From contig JACPOW010000094.1 of the NCBI GenBank assembly GCA_016191335.1, positions 1 through 40,754 on the forward strand: a stretch of DNA of 40,754 bases. The letters run 5' to 3'. This document shows, piece by piece, positions 7,846-15,421 of the stretch. Made by a program: the position numbers and the translations under genes. The first letter of the stretch is position 1. Each line of letters starts with the position of its first letter. The notes below the pieces were generated by a model. That model saw only the letters and a program-made list of their open reading frames with translations. It searched no databases and was not told where the DNA came from. Origin of the DNA: Elusimicrobiota bacterium (GTDB lineage Bacteria > Elusimicrobiota > Elusimicrobia > UBA1565 > UBA9628).

Positions 7846-8342
7846 GCCGGAGCGGCTTCGTGCTCGTCGAGGTGACGATCGCCTACGTCATCCTCGTCTT
7901 CGCGCTCGTGGCGCTCGTGCCGGTGTTCATCATCGCCATCCGCGCGGGCGCGAACACCGAGGCGCTGCAGACGGCGACCTATCTCTCCAACGAGCTGATG
8001 GAGGAGGTCCGCATGCGCAGGTGGGACGAGCGCACCCCGGCCAGCGGCGCGCACATCTCCGCCCCGTCGACCTTGGGCCGCGACGGCACGGAGAGCGCGA
8101 CGGACAAGCGCACCTTCGACGACGTCGACGACTTCAACGGCTGGACGGAAGGGACCCCGATGGACCCCGTGATGCGGGCCCTTCCCGATTTCAAGGCGTA
8201 CCGGCGCTCCGTGGCGGTGGCCTACGTGGACTCCGCCATGGCCGCCTCCGTCCCGGTGACCGACTACAAGATGATCACCGTCTGCACGACGACGGCGAAG
8301 ATCTCCCCGACATGCCTGAGCACCATGGTGACCAACCGATGA
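7842..8342 (+). CDS. Minor prepilin/pseudopilin (PilV-like)
   Basis: 166 residues with a type IV prepilin N-terminus: short leader VSRSG, then F+1-V-L-V-E+5 and a hydrophobic helix to about residue 28. A prepilin peptidase should cut after G5, and E+5 is present. After the helix comes TEALQTATYLSNELMEEVRMRRWDE, typical of PilV/GspI-like minor pilins. The remaining globular part is not specifically recognised; it contains one pair of cysteines (CTTTAKISPTC) that could form a disulfide. The start is GTG at 7842, overlapping the upstream stop as GTGA. It likely belongs to the minor-pilin priming complex together with the next two genes. Confidence 0.85.
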   Translation: MSRSGFVLVEVTIAYVILVFALVALVPVFIIAIRAGANTEALQTATYLSNELMEEVRMRRWDERTPASGAHISAPSTLGRDGTESATDKRTFDDVDDFNGWTEGTPMDPVMRALPDFKAYRRSVAVAYVDSAMAASVPVTDYKMITVCTTTAKISPTCLSTMVTNR

Positions 8343-8854
8343 ACCGACGCGGCGTCACCTTGGTCGAGCTCCTCGTGGGCCTCGTGACCGCGCTCATCAT
8401 CGGCGCCGTCTCGGCGAGCATACTGAAGGCCGGGATCATGACCTACAACCATTCCGTGCGGCAGAACGACGCGCTGACCCGCGCCCGCAAGGCGGTGGGG
8501 GGGGAGGGCTCCGCGGCCGGCGTCGTCCGCGCGGCCCGGTCCGCGCACACCGTCTCCGACCTGGAGGACGACGAGGTCGGGGTCCTGTCGTCGACCTCGT
8601 CGGTCCTGACGAGCTACGCGGTCTCGGGGGGGAACCTCTACCTCACCAAGGGCGGCGTCACCACCTTGCACGCCGACCAGATCACCCAGATCGCGGTCAA
8701 CTACTACAACATGGACGGCGACGGCCTGATCGCGGAGTCCACCTCGGCGGCCTCCGCGAAGCTGGTGACGGCGCTCGTCACCTTGAAGGGCAAGACGCCC
8801 AAGCAGAAGGACTACAAGCTCTTCTCGGGCGTGCTGCTGCGCAACCATCCATGA
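8339..8854 (+). CDS. Minor prepilin/pseudopilin (PilW-like)
   Basis: 171 residues. Leader MNRRG, then V+1-T-L-V-E+5-LLVGLVTALIIGAV, a classic prepilin peptidase site and transmembrane helix. Downstream ARKAVGGEGSAAGVVRAARSA resembles the helix-to-head transition of PilW/GspJ-like minor pilins. The head domain (about 100-171) has YAVSGGNLYLTKGG and VNYYNMDGDGLI, consistent with a small beta-sheet head. The ATG overlaps the preceding stop (ATGA) and the end overlaps the next ATG. A run of eight G (8497-8504) lies inside the coding sequence in frame; it is a potential slippage site. Confidence 0.82.
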   Translation: MNRRGVTLVELLVGLVTALIIGAVSASILKAGIMTYNHSVRQNDALTRARKAVGGEGSAAGVVRAARSAHTVSDLEDDEVGVLSSTSSVLTSYAVSGGNLYLTKGGVTTLHADQITQIAVNYYNMDGDGLIAESTSAASAKLVTALVTLKGKTPKQKDYKLFSGVLLRNHP

Positions 8855-10029
8855 CGACCATCCCCCGCGGCCGCGCCGGCTCGACCTTGGTCCTCAACGT
8901 GCTCATCATGGCGGTGTTCGCCATGACGGCGGTCATCGTCTACGCGTCCGCGCGCTCCCAGGTGCACGCCGTCGTCCACGACGCGCGCGAGGCCCAGGCC
9001 CAGGCGATCGCCGAGGCGGGGCTCGAGGACGCGATGCACGGCGTCTACATGAACCCCCTGTGGCGCACGGGCTTCTACCAGAAGCCCTTCGCCGGCGGGT
9101 ACTACACGGTGAGCCTGTCGACCGAAGATCCGCCCTACATCCTCTCGACCGGCTACTCCGCGCCCCTGCTGCTGACCGGGCGGGCGGTCAAGACCGTCGG
9201 CGCCAAGGTGCAGTTCACCGCGGGCTCCTGCCCCTACGCCGTCATGGCCGACAAGGCCCTCAAGATCGAGGGCAAGGTGGACGCCTACGACATCACCACG
9301 ACCTTGACCCCGTCGGCGACCCAGTTCATCACCGGCGCCAACGTCCGCAGCAACAACAACGTCAGCGTGCTCGGCGCCGCCTGCCCGCCCGCCCACGTCC
9401 TCGGCGACGTCATCGGGCAGGGCTCGGTGCCCGCGGCCTCCTGCGTCACGGGCTCGGTGAGCCTGACCACGGTGACCCTGCCCCTGGCCAACTTCGACTG
9501 CCCGACGTGCGAGGCGGTCAACGACAACCTGACCGGCATCAGCCCGTCGAGCGCTTACAACAACGGGGCGCAGGCCCTGACCGTGAACGCGGGGCAGACG
9601 GTGACCCTGTCGAGCGGGACCTTCTTCTTCAAGAAGATCACGATCAACGGCACGCTCAACGTCAACACCTCGAGCGGCTCCGCCGCGATCTACGTGAAGA
9701 ACAACTTCTTCACCGGGGCCAACTGCCAGTTCAACAACACCAGCAAGATCCCCGCGCGCGTCCACTTCTACAGCACCAACCCCGGCAACGTCGTCAAGCT
9801 CAACTGCGTGACCCCGTTCCACGCCTATCTCGAGGGCTCCCAGGCCCAGTTCAACCTGGCCCAGGAGCTGTACGGCCATTTCTGCGCGGACTCCGTCGAG
9901 ATCAGCAGCAACACGACCGACGGGTACGGGCGGGTGCACTATGACATGGGCGGCGGCGGCCTCGTCGACCACGTGAGCTGGACGACGGGCGTCAACGGAT
10001 CCTGGACGGAGAGCTACACGCGACAATGA
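8851..10029 (+). CDS. PilX/GspK-like minor pilin with large C-terminal head
   Basis: 392 residues. A short basic leader (MTTIPRGRAG) is followed by STLVLNVLIMAVFAMTAVIV, so cleavage after G10 is likely. Position +5 is Leu, not Glu, as in GspK-type subunits that cap the fibre. Next comes QAQAIAEAGLEDAMHGVY, the alpha-helix typical of PilX-like proteins. From about residue 120 the protein is Thr/Ser/Asn-rich with repeated beta-strand stretches (VNAGQTVTLSSGTFFFKK, TINGTLNVNTSSGSAAIYVK) and scattered cysteines. This looks like a beta-helical, polymer-forming-type domain. Inferred: a tip subunit with surface-exposed, possibly adhesive, head. Translationally coupled to both neighbours. Confidence 0.78.
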   Translation: MTTIPRGRAGSTLVLNVLIMAVFAMTAVIVYASARSQVHAVVHDAREAQAQAIAEAGLEDAMHGVYMNPLWRTGFYQKPFAGGYYTVSLSTEDPPYILSTGYSAPLLLTGRAVKTVGAKVQFTAGSCPYAVMADKALKIEGKVDAYDITTTLTPSATQFITGANVRSNNNVSVLGAACPPAHVLGDVIGQGSVPAASCVTGSVSLTTVTLPLANFDCPTCEAVNDNLTGISPSSAYNNGAQALTVNAGQTVTLSSGTFFFKKITINGTLNVNTSSGSAAIYVKNNFFTGANCQFNNTSKIPARVHFYSTNPGNVVKLNCVTPFHAYLEGSQAQFNLAQELYGHFCADSVEISSNTTDGYGRVHYDMGGGGLVDHVSWTTGVNGSWTESYTRQ

Positions 10030-11627
10030 GAAAGCCCGCCGCCGTCCGCTCCCTGCTGTACTCCGGCGACCTGCTCGCCGTCGACCTCGGGACCTTCTCG
10101 GTCAAGGTCCTGAGCATCAAGGCCAAGGAGCGCAGCCTCACCGTCCTCGGCTCGGCGAGCCGGGAGGTCTGGCGGGAGCTCTCCGGCGCGAAGACCGAGG
10201 AGGAGAAGGGCGAGGTCTACGCCCGCGCCCTGCGCGAGCTCATGGCCCGGCACGCCTTCAAGCCCCGCAACGCCTCGATCTCCCTGTCGGGCAACACGGT
10301 CATCCTGCGCTTCCTGACCTTGCCCTTGGGCTACGAGTACGAGCCCGAGAACGGCCTGCCTTCCGAGGCCAAGGCCCTGATCCCCTTCGAGGAGCACGAC
10401 GCGCTCGTCTCGACGCTCGTCGTCGGCGGCGCCCCGGGCGTCACGCCGCCGCGCCCGGAGATGATCCTGACCCTCGCGCAGAGGAAGACCGTGCAGGGCG
10501 GCATGGACATCGCGCGCAGGGCGGGGCTGCGCCCGGCGGTCCTCGTCAACGACTCGCTGGCCCTGGCCAACGCGTTCGAGTTCTTCGAGGGGAAGAAGTC
10601 GGACGAGACGGTGGTCCTCGTCGGCGCGGGGGCGAGCTCGACGAGCATCGTCGTGATGGAGAAGGGCGGCCCGCGCGCGGCGCGCGTGATCAACATCGCC
10701 GGCAACGCCTTCACCCGGGCCGTCAAGCGCGAGTTCGACGTGGACCTGGAGGAGGCCGAGCGTCTCAAGATCGCCCACGGCCTGTCCTTGCCCGGAGGCG
10801 GCCCGCCCGACGAGGAGGCCGTCGCGGCCCGCGTCGCCCGCGCGCTCAAGCCGCCCGTCAAGGACCTGGCCGCCGAGGTCCAGCGAACCCTCGACGTGTT
10901 CCTCGAGCGGCGGCCCGCGGGCTACCCGCCGGTCAAGCGGGTCCTCCTCGCCGGCGGCAGCGCGGAGCTCCCGGGCCTCGCCGGGCGCCTGGCGATCGAG
11001 ACCGGCCTGGCCGTCGACGTGTTCCGGCCGATCGTCAACGTGAACGGCCAGGACGGCGCCCTGGGCGTGACCGCGCTCGCCGCCGCGCTCGCCGGTCCGT
11101 GCGGCCTGGCCCTGAGCAACACCTTGCTGCGCCGCAACGGGCAATCGCGCATCAACCTGGTCCCGCGCAAGCAGCGCCGCTCAGCCATCATGCGCGACGT
11201 CTCTCCCGGCTTCTGGCGGCGGATCACCGGGCCGGCGCTCCTGATCGCGGCGGCGGCGGCGTACGCCTTCTGGGCGGTGAACCTCTCCCACCACGAGACC
11301 GCGATGGAGCAGAGCCTCGAGGCGGCGACGCGCAGGCAGGACGAGGCCGAGCTCCGCGTGTTGAAGCAGCGGAAGAAGCCGGCTCGCGTGAAGGCCGCCC
11401 CGAACCCCTTCGCCTTCCTCGGGAGGCTGACCATCTCCGGGGTCTTCGGCGACAGGAACAACTCGATGGTGATGCTCGATGGCGACGGCTCCGTCTTCGT
11501 CGCCCGGGGCGGGAAGCTCTACGACGCGAACGAGGAAGAAGTACCCGGCGTGCGGTCGCAAATAAGGGATAATTCGCTCGCCCTGACCGCGAACGGCAGG
11601 CTCTACTCGATCGAGCTGCCGAAATAA
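10026..11627 (+). CDS. pilM: PilM fused to a PilN-like tether and a PilP/GspC-like HR domain
   Basis: 533 residues. Residues 1-~360 are PilM: phosphate-1 loop LAVDLGTFSVKVL, VVLVGAGASSTSIVVM, FDVDLEEAERLK and the adenosine loop VLLAGGSAELPG, an actin-like cytoplasmic ATP-binding fold. At 375-381 stands RINLVPR, the motif that in other bacteria is the N-terminus of PilN and docks into PilM. A single transmembrane helix follows (~400-420), then a short charged helix and, from N460 to the end, LTISGVFG...SMVMLDGDGSVFVARGG...LALTANGRLYSIEL. That pattern fits the HR-type beta-domain of PilP/GspC that contacts the secretin. No separate pilN, pilO or pilP follows; the next gene is the secretin. Inferred role: a single-chain link from cytoplasm to secretin. 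Confidence 0.85.
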   Translation: MRKPAAVRSLLYSGDLLAVDLGTFSVKVLSIKAKERSLTVLGSASREVWRELSGAKTEEEKGEVYARALRELMARHAFKPRNASISLSGNTVILRFLTLPLGYEYEPENGLPSEAKALIPFEEHDALVSTLVVGGAPGVTPPRPEMILTLAQRKTVQGGMDIARRAGLRPAVLVNDSLALANAFEFFEGKKSDETVVLVGAGASSTSIVVMEKGGPRAARVINIAGNAFTRAVKREFDVDLEEAERLKIAHGLSLPGGGPPDEEAVAARVARALKPPVKDLAAEVQRTLDVFLERRPAGYPPVKRVLLAGGSAELPGLAGRLAIETGLAVDVFRPIVNVNGQDGALGVTALAAALAGPCGLALSNTLLRRNGQSRINLVPRKQRRSAIMRDVSPGFWRRITGPALLIAAAAAYAFWAVNLSHHETAMEQSLEAATRRQDEAELRVLKQRKKPARVKAAPNPFAFLGRLTISGVFGDRNNSMVMLDGDGSVFVARGGKLYDANEEEVPGVRSQIRDNSLALTANGRLYSIELPK

Positions 11628-11632
11628 AACTA

Positions 11633-11644
11633 AAGATGCATCTT
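11633..11644. repeat. 12-bp perfect palindrome AAGATGCATCTT
   Basis: Lies between the pilM stop and the secretin Shine-Dalgarno sequence, in an unusually A/T-rich pocket. It could be an operator or a minor RNA stem; it has no T-run, so a terminator is unlikely. Confidence 0.45.
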
Positions 11645-11645
11645 A

Positions 11646-11650
11646 AAGGA
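11646..11650 (+). promoter_or_regulatory. Shine-Dalgarno AAGGA for the secretin gene
   Basis: AAGGA ends 8 nt before the ATG at 11659. This spacing favours 11659 over the in-frame ATG at 11650, which touches the Shine-Dalgarno sequence itself. Confidence 0.65.
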
Positions 11651-11658
11651 TGAGTGTG

Positions 11659-13080
11659 ATGAAAACCGCGAGAACCTTTTCCGTCGCGATGGCCGCCGTC
11701 CTGCTTCAGAGCACCGTGGCCTGGGGGCAGTTCGTCCAGACGAGCACCGGGACGGCGAGGCTGACCGACCTCGAGCCGGAGACGGTCCAGGCGCTGGCGG
11801 ACGCGACCGGCGCCCCGGCGGTCCCGGACGCTCCGGCGACCGCGACGCTCAAGACGGTGAGCCCCCTGCCGACGGCGAACGCCCTCGTCGAGTCGCTCAA
11901 CGCCGACCCGATCGACTTCAACTTCAAGGACGCCGACATCCTGGGCATCCTCCGCACCTTCGCCGTGAAGTTCAACAAGAACATCATCGCGGCGCCGGGC
12001 GTCGGCGGGCGCGTCAACATGCAGCTCAAGGGCGTGCCGTTCGACGAGGCGTTCCGCATCATGCTCGAGCAGATGGGCCTGGTGGCCATCCAGCGCAGCG
12101 TCAACGTCATCGAGGTCATCCGCCTCGCCAACATGCCCGTCCTCGTCCAGGTGTTCCCGCTCCGCTACCGCTTCGCCCTCGAGGTGCAGACGACGCTGAA
12201 GACCATCCTCGACAAGAAGGAGCTGGAGAACACGATCATCTCCGTCGACAACGGCTCCAACTCCCTGATCGTGACCTCCACCAACGACACGCTCCACAAG
12301 ATGAAGGTGATGGTCGCCCAGCTCGACATCCCCGCCCCGCAGATCGCCATCAAGGCGCGCCTCATCGAGGTCCAGGCCGGCAACAGCCTGACCTGGGGCA
12401 TCAACTGGGCCGGCAGCACCAAGTTCGGCATGGGGGGGACGGTCCGCAGCATCAAGGACATGAACAACTTCACGGCCAACAGCGACGGCACCATCAAGAC
12501 GAGCCAGGCGACGGTGCTCGCCCCGACCGGCGGCATCCTGGACGTCTCCTCGGTGATGAACAAGACCACGCTGTACGCCCTGCTCAACTTCATCCGCGCC
12601 GATTCCCGCAGCAAGACCATCTCCGAGCCGATGGTGCTCACGGGGAACAACAAGACCGCGAAGATCCACGTCGGTCAGAACCTGCCGGTGAAGATCTCCC
12701 AGGTCACCCAGACGGCCACGACGCAGAGCGTGCAGTACATCCCGGAAGGCGTGGACCTCGAGGTCACGCCCATCGTGTCCCCGGGCAGCAACGTCATCTC
12801 CTTCAAGATCCGCGTCGGCGTGTCCGAGTTCGTCGGCTTCCAGGCGGACAACCCCATCACGACCGAGCGCGTCGCCACGACCGAGGTGTCCGTCGAGAGC
12901 GGCATGACCGTCGTCATCGGCGGCCTCATCAAGGACAAGACCATCGACTCCGAGAACGGGATCCCCTTCCTCAAGGACATCCCGCTGCTGGGCTGGCTGT
13001 TCAAGAACAAGAAGAAGAGCAAGGACAAGACCGAGCTCCTCATCTTCATCACGCCCGAGCTCCAGGCCCGCGCGGTCTAG
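11659..13080 (+). CDS. Secretin (GspD/PilQ family outer-membrane channel)
   Basis: 473 residues. Signal peptide MKTARTFSVAMAAVLLQSTVAWG. Residues ~80-150 are an STN/N0-type domain (FNFKDADILGILRTFAVKFN, then GVPFDEAFRIMLEQMGL). A single N1 domain follows (VFPLRYRFALEVQTTLKTIL, NSLIVTSTNDTLHKMK). The secretin core begins IAIKARLIEVQAGNSLTWGI and ends VVIGGLIKDK, then GIPFLKDIPLLGWLFKNK and LLIFITPE, which are the family signatures. With one N1 repeat and no AMIN domains it is compact for the family. It forms the outer-membrane pore through which the pilus or substrate exits and should contact the HR-like domain of the preceding gene product. Could be named pilQ or gspD. The stop TAG lies in a CTAG shared with the convergent gene's stop. 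Confidence 0.93.
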   Translation: MKTARTFSVAMAAVLLQSTVAWGQFVQTSTGTARLTDLEPETVQALADATGAPAVPDAPATATLKTVSPLPTANALVESLNADPIDFNFKDADILGILRTFAVKFNKNIIAAPGVGGRVNMQLKGVPFDEAFRIMLEQMGLVAIQRSVNVIEVIRLANMPVLVQVFPLRYRFALEVQTTLKTILDKKELENTIISVDNGSNSLIVTSTNDTLHKMKVMVAQLDIPAPQIAIKARLIEVQAGNSLTWGINWAGSTKFGMGGTVRSIKDMNNFTANSDGTIKTSQATVLAPTGGILDVSSVMNKTTLYALLNFIRADSRSKTISEPMVLTGNNKTAKIHVGQNLPVKISQVTQTATTQSVQYIPEGVDLEVTPIVSPGSNVISFKIRVGVSEFVGFQADNPITTERVATTEVSVESGMTVVIGGLIKDKTIDSENGIPFLKDIPLLGWLFKNKKKSKDKTELLIFITPELQARAV

Positions 13081-13673
13081 CGGGAGGGGTTGGCGCCGGC
13101 GTCCTGGTGGCGGATGGACATCACGCCGGGGGGCAGCGGGGCGAAGGGCGGGCGGTTGGGCGTCTTGTCGAGGAAGTAGGCGAGCGAGACCGGGTAGTCT
13201 CCCGTCGAGCCGAGCAGGCGCATCGCGGCCTGCGCGGCGTGGCGCCGCTCGGGAGCTTCCGCGAGCCGCGGCAGCTTCATGTAGAACTCGTAGTCGGAGC
13301 GCAGGACGGCCTCGTGCTTGCAGGCCTCGTCGAGCGCCTTCGTGACCTCGTCCGCGCGCTCGGGCGCGTTGCGGCCGATGAGGTCGTCGAAGCGGGCCTC
13401 GAGCGCTTCGGCGCGCGCGACCAGGTCGCCTTTGCGGGCGTAATAGGCTTCCGTCGCGACGGCCCAATCCCCGGTGTCCTTGAACGCCGCGGTGATCGCT
13501 TCCGAATGCCGCTTCGCCCCTTCGGTCCCGTCCTTGAGCGTGGTCTTGATCACGCGCAGGCGGTCCTTCGCGGCGGCGGTCCGGACCTCGTTGGAGGCGA
13601 AGCCCGACACGGCGGCGAAGCACGGGGCGGAGGCGGCGAGGAGGGCCGTCAGGAGGAGCGGTCGCGCGTTCAT
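13077..13673 (-). CDS. Exported protein of unknown function
   Basis: 198 residues with a clear signal peptide (MNARPLLLTALLAASAPCFA|AV). The mature part is helical and charged (KGDLVARAEALEARFDDLIG, ADEVTKALDEACKHEAVL), with no enzymatic motif I recognise. The Pro-rich C-terminus ends PPGVMSIRHQDAGANPSR. Probably periplasmic. It has its own promoter-like -10 (TACACT, 7 nt before the ATG) right at the end of the upstream TPR gene, so it is likely transcribed alone as a leaderless mRNA. It converges on the secretin, the two TAG stops sharing CTAG. Confidence 0.72.
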   Translation of the reverse strand: MNARPLLLTALLAASAPCFAAVSGFASNEVRTAAAKDRLRVIKTTLKDGTEGAKRHSEAITAAFKDTGDWAVATEAYYARKGDLVARAEALEARFDDLIGRNAPERADEVTKALDEACKHEAVLRSDYEFYMKLPRLAEAPERRHAAQAAMRLLGSTGDYPVSLAYFLDKTPNRPPFAPLPPGVMSIRHQDAGANPSR

Positions 13674-13678
13674 CGCCC

Positions 13679-15394
13679 TCAGTGTAGCGGCTCCGCGGGC
13701 CCCGCGGAAGGGGCCAACGGCCCGTCGGAGGATACCCTTAGGGCCCAGGGGGCGTCGGGGTCGCGGGGGGCGAAGCGGGCGAAGGCGCGCAGATGGGCGT
13801 TCGCCTCGGCGCGCCGGCCCGAGGCCAGCTCCAGCCGGGCGAGGTTGAAGTTCGCGGCGGGGCTCCAGGGCGCCAGCGCGAGGGCGCGGCGCAGGGAGGC
13901 CTCCGTCTCGGCGGGCCGGCCCCGCGCCTGATCGATCAGGGCCGACAGAGTCCAGGCGTCGGGGGAGCCGGGGTCCCGCTCGAGGCTCTCGGCGACCCGG
14001 CGGGCGGCCTCCGCCGTGTCGCCGCGGTCCCAGGCCCGGCGGGCCAGGTTGTAGTAGGGCAGGGCGAGCCCCGGCGCGAGGCGGACCGCCTCCGCGAGCT
14101 GCGCGTCGCCCTCGGCGGGGCGGCCGGCCAGCAGAAGCTCCGCGCCGTAGGCGGCGCGCGCCCGGCCGGAGACGGGGTTGCAGGCGATGACCGTCTCGTA
14201 ATAGGCGAGGCCGTCCCGCCAGGCGCTCGCGAACGACGCGCAGGCCCAGGCCTGCCCGGCGAGCGCGAGGAGGCCCGCCGCGAGCGCCAGCCGCGGGCGG
14301 GAGGCGTGCGCCCGGGCCCACGCCGCGCCGAGCCCGGCGGCCAGACCCAGGCTCGGAAGATACAGGAAGCGCTGGGCGCCGATCGTGTCGAGCGGCGCCA
14401 GGACGTGGGCCGTGGGCAGGAGGAACACCGACGGGGCGCACAGCCAGAACGCCCACCGCGCCCGCCGCCGGAGCAAGGCGGCGGCCCCCGCCGCGTACAG
14501 GGCGCCGAGGACGAGGAGGGGAGGCCACGAGGCGAGGTCCCCCCGGGGCGAATCGGGGATCAGCGGCCTGGCGAAGTCGGGGCAGAGGCCCTGGCCCGTC
14601 AGGCTCGGCCACAGGTAGCGCGTGAAGGCGAAGCGGGAGACGGTCAGCGCCGCGGTGAGCCGGTCCGTGAAGTAGGGCTCGCCGCCGCCGAACGGGACGC
14701 GCAGGACGCCGAGGCGCAGGAGCAGGCAGGCGGCGACCCCGGCGAGGAGGACCGCGTGCACGCGGCGGCGCTCGCGCGACCACGGGAGCGCGCGGTCGAA
14801 GGTCCAGTCCGACAGCGCCAGGAAGAGGGGGAAGAGCAGGGCGTGCTCCTTGACGAACAGCGCGGCGAAGAACAGCGCCGCGCCCGCGGCGAGGCGGCGG
14901 CCCGGGACGGGCCCCTCGAGCAGGAGCCACGCGCCGAGCAGGAGGTCGAAGACCAGCAGCTCCGAGCGTCCGGTCAGCGCCGCGACCGCCTCGGCGTGCG
15001 ACGGCATCACCGCGAAGGAGAGCGCTCCGGCGTAGGCCGCCGCGGACGGGAGCTTGCGGCTCAGGACGAGGAGGACGAGGACGCACGCGAGCGCGTGCAG
15101 CAGGACGTTGACGGCGTGCATCGGGCGCGCGTCGCGCCCCGTCGTCAGGCGCTGGGCGAGGAAGGTCAGCATGAGCATAGGCCGGTACTCGTGCACGCGA
15201 GCCGCCGCGCCCTGCGCCGCCTCCCAGTATCCCGTCGAGACCAGGGTCTTCGCGCCGGGAACGCCCGCGTCGAGCAGCGCGTTGCGGTCGACGATCCACG
15301 AATCGTCGTGGAGATAGGCCCGCTGGGTCGCCGTCGCGCCGAAGGCGGCGAGGCACAGGAGCACGAGGACCGTCACGCGGCGGTAGCCGAGCAT
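13679..15394 (-). CDS. TMTC-like membrane glycosyltransferase with C-terminal TPR repeats
   Basis: 571 residues. The N-terminal membrane part (~10 helices to residue ~385) has YLHDDSWIVDRN, EYRPMLMLTF and HAVNVLLHALACVLVL. This acidic loop, 'YRP' and 'H-x-x-N-x-x-LH' are hallmarks of TMTC-like GT-C proteins. Then MPSHAEAVAALTGRSELL, also characteristic. From about 400 to 560 come TPR repeats (e.g. GDAQLAEAVRLAPGLALPYY, AEASL/ALALAPWSPAANFNLA). Such proteins are putative O-mannosyltransferases acting on exported proteins; the actual sugar is not readable here. The start ATG at 15394 is only 27 bp from the divergent gene's ATG. Confidence 0.82.
   Translation of the reverse strand: MLGYRRVTVLVLLCLAAFGATATQRAYLHDDSWIVDRNALLDAGVPGAKTLVSTGYWEAAQGAAARVHEYRPMLMLTFLAQRLTTGRDARPMHAVNVLLHALACVLVLLVLSRKLPSAAAYAGALSFAVMPSHAEAVAALTGRSELLVFDLLLGAWLLLEGPVPGRRLAAGAALFFAALFVKEHALLFPLFLALSDWTFDRALPWSRERRRVHAVLLAGVAACLLLRLGVLRVPFGGGEPYFTDRLTAALTVSRFAFTRYLWPSLTGQGLCPDFARPLIPDSPRGDLASWPPLLVLGALYAAGAAALLRRRARWAFWLCAPSVFLLPTAHVLAPLDTIGAQRFLYLPSLGLAAGLGAAWARAHASRPRLALAAGLLALAGQAWACASFASAWRDGLAYYETVIACNPVSGRARAAYGAELLLAGRPAEGDAQLAEAVRLAPGLALPYYNLARRAWDRGDTAEAARRVAESLERDPGSPDAWTLSALIDQARGRPAETEASLRRALALAPWSPAANFNLARLELASGRRAEANAHLRAFARFAPRDPDAPWALRVSSDGPLAPSAGPAEPLH
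13681..13709 (-). promoter_or_regulatory. Promoter (TTCCGC-17-TACACT) for the 13673 gene
   Basis: TACACT (13686-13681) ends 7 nt before the ATG; a weak -35 TTCCGC (13709-13704) lies 17 bp upstream. The layout implies a leaderless transcript. Confidence 0.55.
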
Positions 15395-15403
15395 GGGGGG
15401 ATT

Positions 15404-15413
15404 ATCCTATTTT
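15404..15413. promoter_or_regulatory. Overlapping divergent -10 elements in a 27-bp intergenic region
   Basis: The intergenic DNA holds ATCCTATTTT at 15404-15413. On the minus strand this reads TAGGAT (15409-15404), 9 nt before the ATG at 15394. On the plus strand TATTTT (15408-15413) ends 8 nt before the ATG at 15422. The two -10 boxes share bases, so the two transcripts would start on their own start codons and RNA polymerase could serve only one direction at a time. Confidence 0.5.
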
Positions 15414-15421
15414 CTCAGGAC

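Noticed and set aside
13793-15421. Long plus-strand open frame before the YfhO-like gene
   Set aside because: Antisense to the TMTC-like gene; Arg/Gly/Glu-rich shadow of GC-rich coding DNA.
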